Shown: positions 1 through 8,873 of the stretch, piece after piece
Position numbering within the stretch: position 1 is the stretch's first letter
Layout: every line of letters begins with the position of its first letter
From: CAZFLY01 sp964519995
GTDB lineage: Bacteria; Planctomycetota; Phycisphaerae; Sedimentisphaerales; Anaerobacaceae
NCBI GenBank assembly: GCA_964519995.1
Contig: CAZFLY010000024.1
Location: 1 to 39,416 of the forward strand
Reading direction: 5' to 3'
DNA length: 39,416 bases
Position numbers and translations under genes: made by a program
Notes under the pieces: model-generated
The model's database searches: none
Seen by the model: only the letters and a program-made list of their open reading frames with translations
What the model was told of the DNA's origin: nothing

Positions 1-49
1 TTGTTTTTTAATTTGTTGGCGACGAATTATGGAGTTTTGTTAGAGTGCC

Positions 50-883
50 TTAGTAACTTGGCTGGTATCCCAGTTCCCCCCAGACAGCTTTCTGCACCTT
101 ATGCAAATCGATATTGCCCGGCTGTGTAGTTTCACGATCGTCCCAAGTAGTCTTTGCGGTACGCCTGTCCATCCATTTCCAGTATTCACTGTGTCCATCC
201 GCGAAACTGAAGGTCGTACCATTGCTGTGCAGCTTCGGAGGAGGGTCATACCATGCTTCCATCGAATACAAAACACCCCAAGTGCCAGGAGTCACTGGGT
301 CTTCACCAAGAAAGACCATCCTCTCAGATGACCTGCGAATCTGATTCCTATTCGTTATTTTCAGTTCTGGAGTATAGGAATCCCAACCACAATAGCCATT
401 CATCGAATCAACTATGGTGTAAGTTAGTCTCCTTTGCCGAGCACTATTTGGGCACTTGTAAAGTTTTAGATCTTTACAATAAGACCACAATTGTCCTTTT
501 TTGATAGCATCTTCCCATTCCGGAATGGTACTATCAGAGCCGTTGGTGGGCCATTGCACCCACCAAGTAGTCACGGATAGAGTGCCTGGATAACTTACAT
601 CACTGTTTACGATCTTGCCATCATAGTCATCTGCATACAACATCCAAGAAAGTGTTAGCTGCTTGAGATTGTTGAGACAAATCGCACGTTTGCCTTGCTC
701 TCTGGCTCGATTTAAAGCCGGCATTAATATCGCCATTAATATAGCTATAATGGCGATAACCACTAAAAGCTCAATTAAAGTAAACCCCCTCTGAGGTTTA
801 TTATCTATCCAGTTAGAAATCCTACAGCCAAGCAAGATTAAATCTCTGCGCTTGTGAGAATTAGCTTTGTTTTTTCCCGTCAT
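50..883 (-). CDS. Type II secretion-type pseudopilin with H-X9-DG domain
   Basis: The 277-residue protein has a 33-residue basic leader ending in Gly33, followed by the type IV prepilin motif FTLIE (F34, with the conserved Glu at +5) and one hydrophobic helix (about 34-55). A prepilin peptidase would cut between G33 and F34. The C-terminal part is a soluble domain with His219 followed after nine residues by Asp229-Gly230, which matches the prepilin-type processing-associated H-X9-DG family abundant in Planctomycetes, Lentisphaerae and Verrucomicrobia. Such proteins occur in dozens of copies per genome, often next to carbohydrate-use genes; their job is not established. Here it lies 300 bp downstream of the arabinose operon on the same strand. 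The leader is longer than the usual 6-20 residues, so a later start is possible, but no later Met precedes the cleavage site. Confidence 0.9.
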   Translation of the reverse strand: MTGKNKANSHKRRDLILLGCRISNWIDNKPQRGFTLIELLVVIAIIAILMAILMPALNRAREQGKRAICLNNLKQLTLSWMLYADDYDGKIVNSDVSYPGTLSVTTWWVQWPTNGSDSTIPEWEDAIKKGQLWSYCKDLKLYKCPNSARQRRLTYTIVDSMNGYCGWDSYTPELKITNRNQIRRSSERMVFLGEDPVTPGTWGVLYSMEAWYDPPPKLHSNGTTFSFADGHSEYWKWMDRRTAKTTWDDRETTQPGNIDLHKVQKAVWGELGYQPSY

Positions 884-1030
884 AATTTTAAACTCTAATT
901 ATGAGGATGCAGAAAAAGTTAAACTTGTTCCTTTTATTTCTCCACCCCAAATTTGTAAAAATAAGTTATATCAGAAATTTGGCTGATTTACAATACCGAT
1001 TATCACAAACTTAGGGATTATGACTTTGCA

Positions 1031-1147
1031 TCAGCAATTAACGATCGGCCTGATAAGCCCTTCACCAGGCGTTTGCACAGGGGTACACTCAATTAATGTA
1101 GCAGCAATAGGATTTCCGTCAGGGTCCACAATAGCGGCGCGAAGCGG
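1031..1147 (-). pseudogene. Possible remnant of a C-terminal coding fragment
   Basis: An open stretch of about 38 codons follows an in-frame TAG at about 1148-1150 and runs to a TGA at 1031-1033. The translation contains DPDGNPIAATLIE and ends in PIVNC. It reads like protein rather than noise (balanced composition, DPDGN turn), but it has no convincing start or ribosome site. It could be the tail of a decayed gene between the isomerase and the pseudopilin. The family cannot be named with any certainty. Confidence 0.22.
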
Positions 1148-1186
1148 CTAACAAGTCGCTTGTTTCGTTTAGGTTTAGCGCAAGAG

Positions 1187-2593
1187 CTACACGTGCCTGT
1201 AAACATCCCAGCCCATGTAGTTGCCCAGGGCCTCGGCAATAGCGTCAGCCGTTTCAGACATGTTCACTGCCACGTGATGTTCAAAACCCATCGTGCAAAC
1301 GTAAGCCATCAGTGCCTGCAGATTTTCTATCTGCATCACGCCATATCCACCGAATGTGTCGAGCTTGTCGTCTGTGAACCTGCCTTCGCCGACATAGGCG
1401 CTCAGGATGCCATCTATATCGTCGGTGGTCGTTCTGCAAAACGTGGTCGGGCTCGATTTGATGCGCCCGACTATTGTACCGTACGTGTTTTCCCTGCCGA
1501 CGGAACCGGCAATAATCTCTTGGAAGTCCATTTTGTCGCTTTTGAAGAAAGATTTCGGCAGGTTGCTGCAGTGGAACAGCACACACTTGTCCGGGTCATC
1601 CGCAAAGTTGTTATTCCAATCCATCAATGCGCTTGGAGTGCCGCTGGCCAACTGAAGGATGTACATACCCAAGAGGCCCATGATGTCAACTTCACAAGCA
1701 CTTGGTAAAAGAGACTCACTCATCATGCTCATAAGCGTACACGGTACAATTCCAAAGAACTCCTCAAGGGCAGTCCAGCACTGAATAGCCGTACCTACCA
1801 ACTCGTTTTCCTTGATCCATCTGTCAACGACATAGCCAAACTTGGCCATCTTCAAAAGGCTTTCCTGTGGAATGCCTTTCGTAGCAGTGTAGCCCTTAAT
1901 GGAATTTAGTTTGTTTTTTACACCTCGATCATTATCACCAACTCGGTCAACTCTGCCAAATATCTCGTACAAATCGATAGGCTCTACAGCGATGCCCGCG
2001 AATTCCAGAATCTTCTCACTATAGCGAACCGTATTGAAAGCAGCCGGCCTTGAACCAATTGCGCCAAAGCGTACGTTCTCAAGGCCCCTGACAACCCGGC
2101 AAATGGCTGCAAATTGATCAATTTCTTCCTTGAACTCAGCCGATTTAACTTTGACCGTATGTGAGTTAGTCAATGTGAATGGTATCCCAGCTTGTTTTAG
2201 GTTGTTACATACGCTGATCTTGCCACAAAACGAATCCCGCCTTCTACCTATCGCCATTCTGTCCGGATCATCGGGCTCGGCCTGAATGAGTATAGGCACG
2301 TTCAGACCGCTGCGTTTGATCGCCTCAGCGGCACCTCTCTCATCACCAAAGTTTGGAAGGGTAACGATGATGCCGTCAATTTTATCTGCATGGCAAGCAA
2401 ACAGCTCTGCGCATTTCTTCGCGTCCTCGAAAGTCTCAACTGCACCGTACTTGGTCTGCCCCACCGGTAAAGCTACGGCACCATAACCGTTCTTCTTCAA
2501 AACACTAAGAATGTCTTTACGCCCCTCCTTTGCCAGCACGTCCGGAAAGAATCCACGATTACCAATGATTACTCCAAAGTTTATCTTTGACAT
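1187..2593 (-). CDS. L-fucose/L-arabinose isomerase family protein (COG2407-like), probable pathway isomerase
   Basis: The 468-residue protein opens with a Rossmann-type segment (INFGVIIGNRGFFPD) and a loop TLPNFGDERG, as seen in the L-fucose/D-arabinose isomerase-like family rather than in classical AraA. Members interconvert aldose and ketose sugars with a metal and acidic residues. It is the last of four tightly packed genes that include ribulokinase and ribulose-5-phosphate 4-epimerase, 12 bp after the epimerase gene. By position it should supply the arabinose-to-ribulose step. The ATG at 2593 has a GGAG site 8 bp upstream. The assignment to L-arabinose is an inference from neighbours; another pentose or 6-deoxyhexose is possible. 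Confidence 0.8.
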   Translation of the reverse strand: MSKINFGVIIGNRGFFPDVLAKEGRKDILSVLKKNGYGAVALPVGQTKYGAVETFEDAKKCAELFACHADKIDGIIVTLPNFGDERGAAEAIKRSGLNVPILIQAEPDDPDRMAIGRRRDSFCGKISVCNNLKQAGIPFTLTNSHTVKVKSAEFKEEIDQFAAICRVVRGLENVRFGAIGSRPAAFNTVRYSEKILEFAGIAVEPIDLYEIFGRVDRVGDNDRGVKNKLNSIKGYTATKGIPQESLLKMAKFGYVVDRWIKENELVGTAIQCWTALEEFFGIVPCTLMSMMSESLLPSACEVDIMGLLGMYILQLASGTPSALMDWNNNFADDPDKCVLFHCSNLPKSFFKSDKMDFQEIIAGSVGRENTYGTIVGRIKSSPTTFCRTTTDDIDGILSAYVGEGRFTDDKLDTFGGYGVMQIENLQALMAYVCTMGFEHHVAVNMSETADAIAEALGNYMGWDVYRHV

Positions 2594-2605
2594 TTTATTT
2601 CTCCT

Positions 2606-3295
2606 CTATTTTTGACCGTAATAGGCGTTCTTGCCATGTTTCCGCAAATAGTGCTTATCTAATAGCGACTGCGGTATCTCATCCTGCTGGGGATTGATTT
2701 GAAGCGTTCCCAAAGCCATTTGTGTTACATGCTCCAATACCACGGCGTTCCTGACAGCATCATGCCCATCACAACCCCAGGTGAACGGCCCATGGTTAGC
2801 CACAAGAACAGCCGGTATCTGCATAGGGTCTATGCCCTCAAACCTTCTTACTATAACCTTACCCGTGTTAAGCTCATAATCTTTTTTTATTTCCTGCGGT
2901 GTCATGATCCGCGTGACCGGAATCGGGCCGTTGAAATGGTCCGCATGTGTTGTGCCTAAACAGGGGATTTCTTTGCAGGCTTGGGCCCACATTGTCGCAT
3001 AACACGAATGGGTGTGACAAATGCCACCAATGCCTTCAAAATTGCGATATAGCTCAAGATGCGTAGCTGTATCAGATGACGACCTAAATTCGCCGTCAAC
3101 GATATTTCCGTCGAGGTCCAAAACAACGATCTTGTCCGCTGTTAGCTCATCGTAGTCCACGCCGCTGGGTTTAATGGCTACAATCCCGGCTTGGCGATCG
3201 ATCTCACTAACATTGCCCCAGGTAAAAACAATTAGTTTGTGCTCGACCAGCTCAAGGTTGGCTTTGCACACTCGCTCTTTTAGTTGCTCATGCAT
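2606..3295 (-). CDS. araD: L-ribulose-5-phosphate 4-epimerase
   Basis: The 229-residue class II aldolase-fold protein converts L-ribulose 5-phosphate to D-xylulose 5-phosphate, feeding the pentose phosphate pathway. The zinc ligands are visible as His94 and His96 (GICHTHS) and His168 (VANHGPFTWG). The TTHADHF segment (about 115-121) holds the Asp/His active-site residues of the AraD family, and the phosphate-binding segment SSSDT lies near 72-76. Length is normal for the family (about 230). It starts 2 bp after the ribulokinase stop and ends 12 bp before the isomerase, so translation is probably coupled. L-fuculose-phosphate aldolase is related, but the ribulokinase neighbour favours AraD. 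Confidence 0.93.
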   Translation of the reverse strand: MHEQLKERVCKANLELVEHKLIVFTWGNVSEIDRQAGIVAIKPSGVDYDELTADKIVVLDLDGNIVDGEFRSSSDTATHLELYRNFEGIGGICHTHSCYATMWAQACKEIPCLGTTHADHFNGPIPVTRIMTPQEIKKDYELNTGKVIVRRFEGIDPMQIPAVLVANHGPFTWGCDGHDAVRNAVVLEHVTQMALGTLQINPQQDEIPQSLLDKHYLRKHGKNAYYGQK

Positions 3296-3297
3296 TA

Positions 3298-4983
3298 TTA
3301 TGCGTTCGCTTTTTCTTTAATATCAAGCAGGTCTTTCATCACGTTGTAAAGATTTTCTGTGTGGTCTTTAACGCCGAAACTATCATGGAGCTGTTTGTAG
3401 AGCTTGTAGAGCTGCTTGTAAACCTTAACGTTTTCCGGAATGGGCTTAAATGTTTTATCCTTTACGCCGCACATCGTCGCTTGCGCATCGGTAAAACTGT
3501 CGTATCCACCTGCAAACTTACCGGCGGCTACCGCTCCAGCAATTGACGAACCCAGAGCACACGTCTGGGCAGACCTCGAAATCTTCATTTCCCGGCCGGT
3601 AACATCAGCATAAATCTGCATAAGTAGAGGATTCTTTTCAGCGATTCCGCCACAATTTATTACTTCTGAGACTTCGACACCATATTCTTCAAACCTGTTG
3701 ATAATGGTAAGGGCACCGAAAGCGGTTGCCTCAATTAACGCTCGGTATATTTCTTCCGGTCTTGTATGGAGTGTCTGGCCTAAGAGAAGACCGGTAAGCC
3801 GTTGGTCAACTAAAATTGTGCGATTGCCATTATTCCAGTCAAGGGCTAACAGACCTGATTGTCCCGGCTTGAGCTTCGCTGCCTTTTTGGTAAGGGCTTC
3901 GTGAGAGCCTGTTTTTTCACCACCTGGCTGAATGTAGTTAACAAACCAGTTGAAGATGTCCCCTACGGCGGACTGACCGGCTTCCAGGCCGAAATAACCC
4001 GGCAGTATTGATCCATTAACGATTCCGCAAATGCCGGGAATATCAGGCAAGTCCTGGCTGGTCGGGGCTACAACCATGTCACAGGTGCTAGTCCCGATGA
4101 TTTTGACGAGCACACCTTCTTTGATACCTGCTCCGACAGCACCCAGATGAGCATCAAACGCACCCATTGCTACGGGTATGCCTACGGGAAGGCTGAGCTT
4201 CTGTGCCCATTGCTCAGTAAGCTTTCCAGCAGGTTTATCTACAGCATAAGTCTTCTCGCTGAGTGTTGCACGAAGCTTGGCGAGTTTAGGATCGAGCTTA
4301 CCCAAAAATTCAGCGTCCGGATAGCCATCCCAGTCATCGTTGAACATCGCCTTGTGGCCGGCGGCACAACGACACCTCAGGAGCTTATCCAGCGAATCCG
4401 TACCAGTCAGCACTGCAGGTATCCAATCGGCATGTTCAATCCATGTATAAGCAGCATCGAAAACCTTTGGATCTACACGAAGGCAGTGCAGGATTTTACT
4501 GAAGAACCATTCAGACGAGTATATGCCCCCACACTTTGTTAAATACTGGGGACGCTCTTTTTTGGCAAGCTCAGTAATCTCTGCTGCCTCAGCATAGCCA
4601 GTGTGGTCTTTCCAGAGCCACGCCATTGCGTTTGGATTGTCTTTGAATTCACTCAGCAGCCCTAATGGAGTGCCGTTCCTGTCCACGGGTAGTGGAGTAG
4701 AGCCTGTTGTATCCACGCCGATACCAATAACTTGGCTGGGATTAAATGAAGATTCGGTCTTCTTCGCCTGTACAATAGCATCCATGACCGCAACTTCCAG
4801 ACCCTTGAGATAGTCGCCGGGGTTCTGGCGAGCCATGTTGTGGTCCGATGGGTCTAATATAATACCCGCCTCGCCGGTTTCATATTCGTGGACAGCTGTG
4901 CCAAGCTCGTTTCCATTATTGACGTCCACAATCACACAACGTACAGAATTAGTTCCATAATCAAGACCGATTGTAAAAGCCAT
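3298..4983 (-). CDS. araB: L-ribulokinase (FGGY family)
   Basis: The 561-residue FGGY kinase phosphorylates L-ribulose with ATP. The N-terminal GLDYGTNSVR phosphate-binding loop, the central GAFDAHLGAVGAG segment and the C-terminal NCGGIAEKNPLLMQIYAD motif of ribulokinases are all present. Length matches ribulokinases (about 560) rather than xylulokinases (about 490). The start ATG has an AGAGGGA site about 7 bp upstream. It lies 2 bp before araD. The 132-bp gap to the upstream symporter gene carries a large palindromic repeat that could alter the symporter/kinase expression ratio. Confidence 0.95.
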   Translation of the reverse strand: MAFTIGLDYGTNSVRCVIVDVNNGNELGTAVHEYETGEAGIILDPSDHNMARQNPGDYLKGLEVAVMDAIVQAKKTESSFNPSQVIGIGVDTTGSTPLPVDRNGTPLGLLSEFKDNPNAMAWLWKDHTGYAEAAEITELAKKERPQYLTKCGGIYSSEWFFSKILHCLRVDPKVFDAAYTWIEHADWIPAVLTGTDSLDKLLRCRCAAGHKAMFNDDWDGYPDAEFLGKLDPKLAKLRATLSEKTYAVDKPAGKLTEQWAQKLSLPVGIPVAMGAFDAHLGAVGAGIKEGVLVKIIGTSTCDMVVAPTSQDLPDIPGICGIVNGSILPGYFGLEAGQSAVGDIFNWFVNYIQPGGEKTGSHEALTKKAAKLKPGQSGLLALDWNNGNRTILVDQRLTGLLLGQTLHTRPEEIYRALIEATAFGALTIINRFEEYGVEVSEVINCGGIAEKNPLLMQIYADVTGREMKISRSAQTCALGSSIAGAVAAGKFAGGYDSFTDAQATMCGVKDKTFKPIPENVKVYKQLYKLYKQLHDSFGVKDHTENLYNVMKDLLDIKEKANA

Positions 4984-5031
4984 ACTTCGTCCCTCTGCTA
5001 TCCAGTACTAATTGAATCCGTTTTTGTGAAT

Positions 5032-5090
5032 CCCACAATAAATTGCGGGGCTAAATATATTTTATTTAGCCCCACGTTCCACGTGGAGTC
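5032..5090. repeat. Inverted pair of REP-like hairpins (BIME-like)
   Basis: Two hairpin units face each other between the symporter and araB. The plus-strand unit has stem arms at 5032-5039 and 5042-5049 (one mismatch) and the tail GCTAAATA. The minus-strand unit has stem CCACGT (5072-5077)/ACGTGG (5081-5086) and the same tail. The two tails pair as a perfect 11-bp inverted repeat, GGGGCTAAATA (5047-5057) and TATTTAGCCCC (5063-5073). In the mRNA this would form a strong structure inside the operon, possibly a processing or attenuation point. Confidence 0.8.
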
Positions 5091-5115
5091 TTTTACCGCC
5101 TCGGCGGCCTCACGG

Positions 5116-6888
5116 TTAACCTCTGAAATAGAGATAGATTGCCACAATAATCACCATGAGAAGAACTGAGAGAATCACTTCTATGGATGACCAACTTGCT
5201 CGTGATTTCTGGCGGTCCTCTTTGGTAACAGTACCATACGTTAGGCCTTTGATCTTTTCGTATGAGGGAGCTTTGGTAAGGTAGCTCACAGCGATCATCA
5301 CAACTACGCACACCACAAAGATAAGCAGGCTGTAATACTGGAAGAAGACATTGTTCATTATCCAGAGAAAAGTGCCTTCTGTGTACGAGAAATCGCTCAT
5401 GAGCTTGACTGGTGTGTCGATCACCAACCGTACTAGGCCCATAGCGAATCCAACAACCAGAGCGGCTAAACACCCCTTGCTGTTAAGACGTTTCATAAAC
5501 ACACCAAAAAAGAAAACAACGAAAATCGGTGGAGCTAGATACGACTGCACCCCCTGAAGGTAGTCGTAAAGCCCTTTGCCTCCGCGGATCACGGGAATCC
5601 AAAACAGCCCGATCAGCACCATAACGGTTGTTGCGATGCGTCCCATCCACACTAACTGGTGTTGCGAGGCTTTCGGTCGTAATTTGCTATAGAAATCCAT
5701 TGTAAACAGGGTGGAAGAGGCATTGAAGACCCCAGCCAGAGAACTCATGAGTGCCGCGAGCAACCCAGCAACAACGATACCTCGCACGCCGACGGGAAGT
5801 ATTGTCGCTACGAGCATTGGAAATGCTTTCTGGCTCTCGTCGCGAATCAATTGGCCTTGCGAATCGAACATGGTTTGTTGAATTGCCTCCACCCGGCCAC
5901 TCTTGGCCAGTGCGAAACAGATCATACCTGGAATTATGAAAATGAACACCGGCAGTAGTTTCAGAAAAGAAGCCCAAATGGAGCCTCTGCGTGCCGTGCG
6001 TTCATCCGGTGCTCCTAACGCACGCTGCACAATATACTGATCCGTGCACCAATACCACAAGCCGATAACTGGAGCACAAAAGAGCATACCCAACCAGGGA
6101 TAGTTGTCATTGAAGTACCAGGCCATACGGCCAGATTCTCTCACCGGTGCCCAGGTGCCGGCAATATTGTCGGGGACAAGCGGTTTCCACAGGTTAAACA
6201 TCTCCGAACCGCAAATCTCGCGCAACTGGTCCCAGCCACCCAAGGCACGCAGGCCAAAGATCGTTACTACGATCGAGCCAAAAATCAGAACAATTGTCTG
6301 CAAGGCCTCGGTATATGCGACAGCACGAAGTCCTCCGAGGATTGTGTAGATTCCGGTCAGGACAATTACGAGGATTGAGCCGACCCAGAAACTGTCAAGA
6401 CCCATAAAAGTAATATCCGGCAACAGAACGCTAAAGACTATACCACCAGCGAATATGCCGACTGCAATTTTGGTCAAGATGTAGGCTACGAGGGAGATGA
6501 TCGAGAGGACCCAGCGCGCGGTCGGAGAAAACCGCCTTTCCAAAAACTCAGGCATTGTAAAGACCTTTGAGCGCATATAGAAAGGAACCATCACCCATCC
6601 GAGCACAAGCAGACACCAGGCGTGCAATTCATAGTGTGCCATGGCTACACCATCTGTGGCGCCTGATCCGGCAAGGCCGACCAGGTGCTCTGAGCCAATA
6701 TTTGAGGCGAAAATTGATGCTCCGACGATAAACCATCCCAGATTGCGTCCCGCCAGAAAATAGTCGTCGGCCGTGTCTCTACCTTTAAGGATTACCCACC
6801 AAGCGAGGCCCAAAAGAATACCGAAATATGCGGCGATAACAATCCAATCCGGTGTCCCTAGTGAGGTTTGTGCCATTAGTACTTGCAT
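5116..6888 (-). CDS. Sodium/solute symporter (SSS family), probable arabinose uptake
   Basis: A protein of about 590 residues with 13-14 hydrophobic helices and the hallmarks of the sodium/glucose-type SSS family: an N-terminal helix followed by AGRNLGWFIVGASIFASNIG, the GGLRAVAYTEALQTI segment in the middle, and LAALMSSLAGVFNASSTLFT later. It imports a sugar using the sodium gradient. It is first in the arabinose operon, which supports L-arabinose or an arabinose-containing compound as substrate. The frame is open back to a GTG at 6903, but the ATG at 6888 has an AGGGGA site 5 bp upstream and is preferred. Confidence 0.92.
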   Translation of the reverse strand: MQVLMAQTSLGTPDWIVIAAYFGILLGLAWWVILKGRDTADDYFLAGRNLGWFIVGASIFASNIGSEHLVGLAGSGATDGVAMAHYELHAWCLLVLGWVMVPFYMRSKVFTMPEFLERRFSPTARWVLSIISLVAYILTKIAVGIFAGGIVFSVLLPDITFMGLDSFWVGSILVIVLTGIYTILGGLRAVAYTEALQTIVLIFGSIVVTIFGLRALGGWDQLREICGSEMFNLWKPLVPDNIAGTWAPVRESGRMAWYFNDNYPWLGMLFCAPVIGLWYWCTDQYIVQRALGAPDERTARRGSIWASFLKLLPVFIFIIPGMICFALAKSGRVEAIQQTMFDSQGQLIRDESQKAFPMLVATILPVGVRGIVVAGLLAALMSSLAGVFNASSTLFTMDFYSKLRPKASQHQLVWMGRIATTVMVLIGLFWIPVIRGGKGLYDYLQGVQSYLAPPIFVVFFFGVFMKRLNSKGCLAALVVGFAMGLVRLVIDTPVKLMSDFSYTEGTFLWIMNNVFFQYYSLLIFVVCVVVMIAVSYLTKAPSYEKIKGLTYGTVTKEDRQKSRASWSSIEVILSVLLMVIIVAIYLYFRG

Positions 6889-7412
6889 AGATTTCCCCTT
6901 CACAAAGTGCTCATAGAATTGTTTTAGTTTTGCTTACCTGAAATATGGAGTTTCTACTCATTGAGTCGTAATTAAAAGGCTATTTTGCCGATAATTGGTA
7001 GATCATGGTCGTTTTGGCCAATATCCCTGACCCACTTTGCCCAGTGCGCAAGAAGCACCAGTCAAGACAATTAACTTGGGGCACAACAAAAACTCTAACA
7101 TCGCCGGTAAGACCTAACTGCGTATTCAACCAATTTGTGGGGTATTCTACAGGTATAAGCAAGTCATTTCAAGCAAGATATCCCCAACGATTATCAATTT
7201 GGGAACAGAGTGTATATAAAGCAGATTTCTTTTATAAATGAACATTGTACACCCAAGAATAACGATACGTAAAGGCTCTATTTCTAGCAAATTTAGAATC
7301 TACTATTGAGATTAGCGCTGGCCTTGGAAAGAGTCAGGCTTTTGGCAAACGCTCACTTTCCAATGCAACATCAGGAAAAAACATATTGATAGGCACTCTA
7401 TACTATTGAATA
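6889..7412. other. Divergent intergenic region, no gene seen
   Basis: This stretch separates the arabinose operon from the PBP4 gene. Short frames on both strands (for example 7005-7241) have no ribosome site or recognisable motif. An 11-bp palindrome, ACTCATTGAGT, at 6956-6966 lies 68 bp upstream of the symporter start and could be an operator half of the arabinose operon. No clear sigma-70 promoter pair was found for either side. Confidence 0.4.
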
Positions 7413-8834
7413 ATGAGTCACATGAATGGTCAAATGAGAAAAGTACTGCCTGCCGTCATGCTTAGTCTTTGCATGTTATGCTCAGCCGAGGCAGATCTGG
7501 CAGGGCGTATTGACCATATCATAAACTTACAGAAGGGTGTTAAATTTTCCGCTCATATCATCGAGGCTAATTCCGGAAAGACGGTATACGATTACAGAGC
7601 TACGAAGGCTTTAATTCCCGCCTCCAACATGAAGATAATTGTCACAGCAGCAGCCCTGCAATATTTGAGTCCGTCCTTCAGGTACATAACAAAGGTCGGA
7701 TTATGTGAAGACACACTTGTAATAATTGGCAGTGGTGACCCGCTGCTGGGAAATAAGTCAACCGATATGAAATACAACCGCCAGCCTTGCTGGATATTTG
7801 AGGATATTGCAACCAAGCTGAAACGCCTTGGTGTAGAAACCATTAAGGACATCATTGTTGACAGTAGCATATTTGACGACCAACGTGTTCATCCAAACTG
7901 GCCCAGAGACGAGTTAAATAGATGGTATGCCTGCGAAGTCAGCGGACTTAATTTCATCGGCAACTGCATTACAATAACCGCGGAAAATAACGCTGGAGAT
8001 ATTAACATAACTATTGAGCCGGCAACGAGTTATGTGCGATTAACAAATCGAGTCTCTCCTATATCGAAGGGTAAAAGTTCAATAGGCGCCTATCGGAAAA
8101 CCAAGCCTAACAGCATCACTATTCGGGGTAAATGCAAAGACAGGGTCGGTCCATTTGATGTTGCAATTGAAAAACCCGCCATGTACTTCGGGTTTCTATT
8201 AGCAGAAAAATTGTCCATCGTTGGTATTAACACCCGGGGTAAGCTCATTGAGAAGGCACTCACCCCAGAGTGCGATTTCAGGTTGTTGACAGAATACAGC
8301 ACTTCGATAGCGGACTGTCTCGAACGGTGCAACAAGGACAGTCTTGGGCTGGCAGCAGAAGCACTACTTAAGACAATTGGTGCCCACCGTCAGCCGAGCA
8401 GAAAGGGAGGTAGTTGGGCTGCAGGTAGCGAAGTGATCAGCCAGTATCTAATGAATCTGGACATCGACCAGAGCCAGTTCTACATCGACGATGGCAGTGG
8501 GCTAAGCAGAGAAAACAGACTCAGTGCAAATGCCATCACAAGAACGTTATATGATATTTACAAAAGTGACTATTGGGAGATTTATGAGTCTTCGCTGTCA
8601 GTAGGGGGGGTGGATGGGACAATTGAAAAGTACTTCAAAGAAGAGAAGTATAAAGGCAATATCCTCGGCAAGACAGGATATATCACGGCTGTTAAGTCAT
8701 TCTCAGGTATATGCAGTACCAACAAGGGCGATTACATATTCGCTGTCATAGCCAACAAGACCAACGGTCAAACCCGCCAAGCACTTAACGATATTGCAGC
8801 GGCAATTATCGACGAGTTTGAAGACGGAAGTTGA
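7413..8834 (+). CDS. dacB: D-alanyl-D-alanine carboxypeptidase/endopeptidase, PBP4 (DacB) family
   Basis: This 473-residue peptidase of family S13 acts on peptidoglycan in the periplasm. A Sec signal peptide covers about residues 1-27 (cut after CSAEA). The catalytic SxxK is S71-N-M-K74, the KTG motif is K420-T-G, and the family motif DDGSGLSREN is present near residue 360. The second active-site motif, normally SxN followed by xxAE, reads S310-L-G312 before LAAE, so the usual Asn is Gly. Activity may be altered or lost. Length is normal for PBP4. Alternative ATGs at 7422 and 7434 would only shorten the signal peptide. It converges with the next gene, 39 bp apart. Confidence 0.9.
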   Translation: MSHMNGQMRKVLPAVMLSLCMLCSAEADLAGRIDHIINLQKGVKFSAHIIEANSGKTVYDYRATKALIPASNMKIIVTAAALQYLSPSFRYITKVGLCEDTLVIIGSGDPLLGNKSTDMKYNRQPCWIFEDIATKLKRLGVETIKDIIVDSSIFDDQRVHPNWPRDELNRWYACEVSGLNFIGNCITITAENNAGDINITIEPATSYVRLTNRVSPISKGKSSIGAYRKTKPNSITIRGKCKDRVGPFDVAIEKPAMYFGFLLAEKLSIVGINTRGKLIEKALTPECDFRLLTEYSTSIADCLERCNKDSLGLAAEALLKTIGAHRQPSRKGGSWAAGSEVISQYLMNLDIDQSQFYIDDGSGLSRENRLSANAITRTLYDIYKSDYWEIYESSLSVGGVDGTIEKYFKEEKYKGNILGKTGYITAVKSFSGICSTNKGDYIFAVIANKTNGQTRQALNDIAAAIIDEFEDGS

Positions 8835-8873
8835 TGAAAGGTATGTGTCTGAACTTTTTTGTCCAGCAAGCAA

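Noticed and set aside
1160..1708. 182-codon plus-strand frame
   Set aside because: Antisense to the isomerase gene, whose domain pattern and ribosome site are clear.
7005..7241. 78-codon plus-strand frame in the intergenic region
   Set aside because: No ribosome site, no motif, and the opposite strand is equally open; best treated as non-coding.
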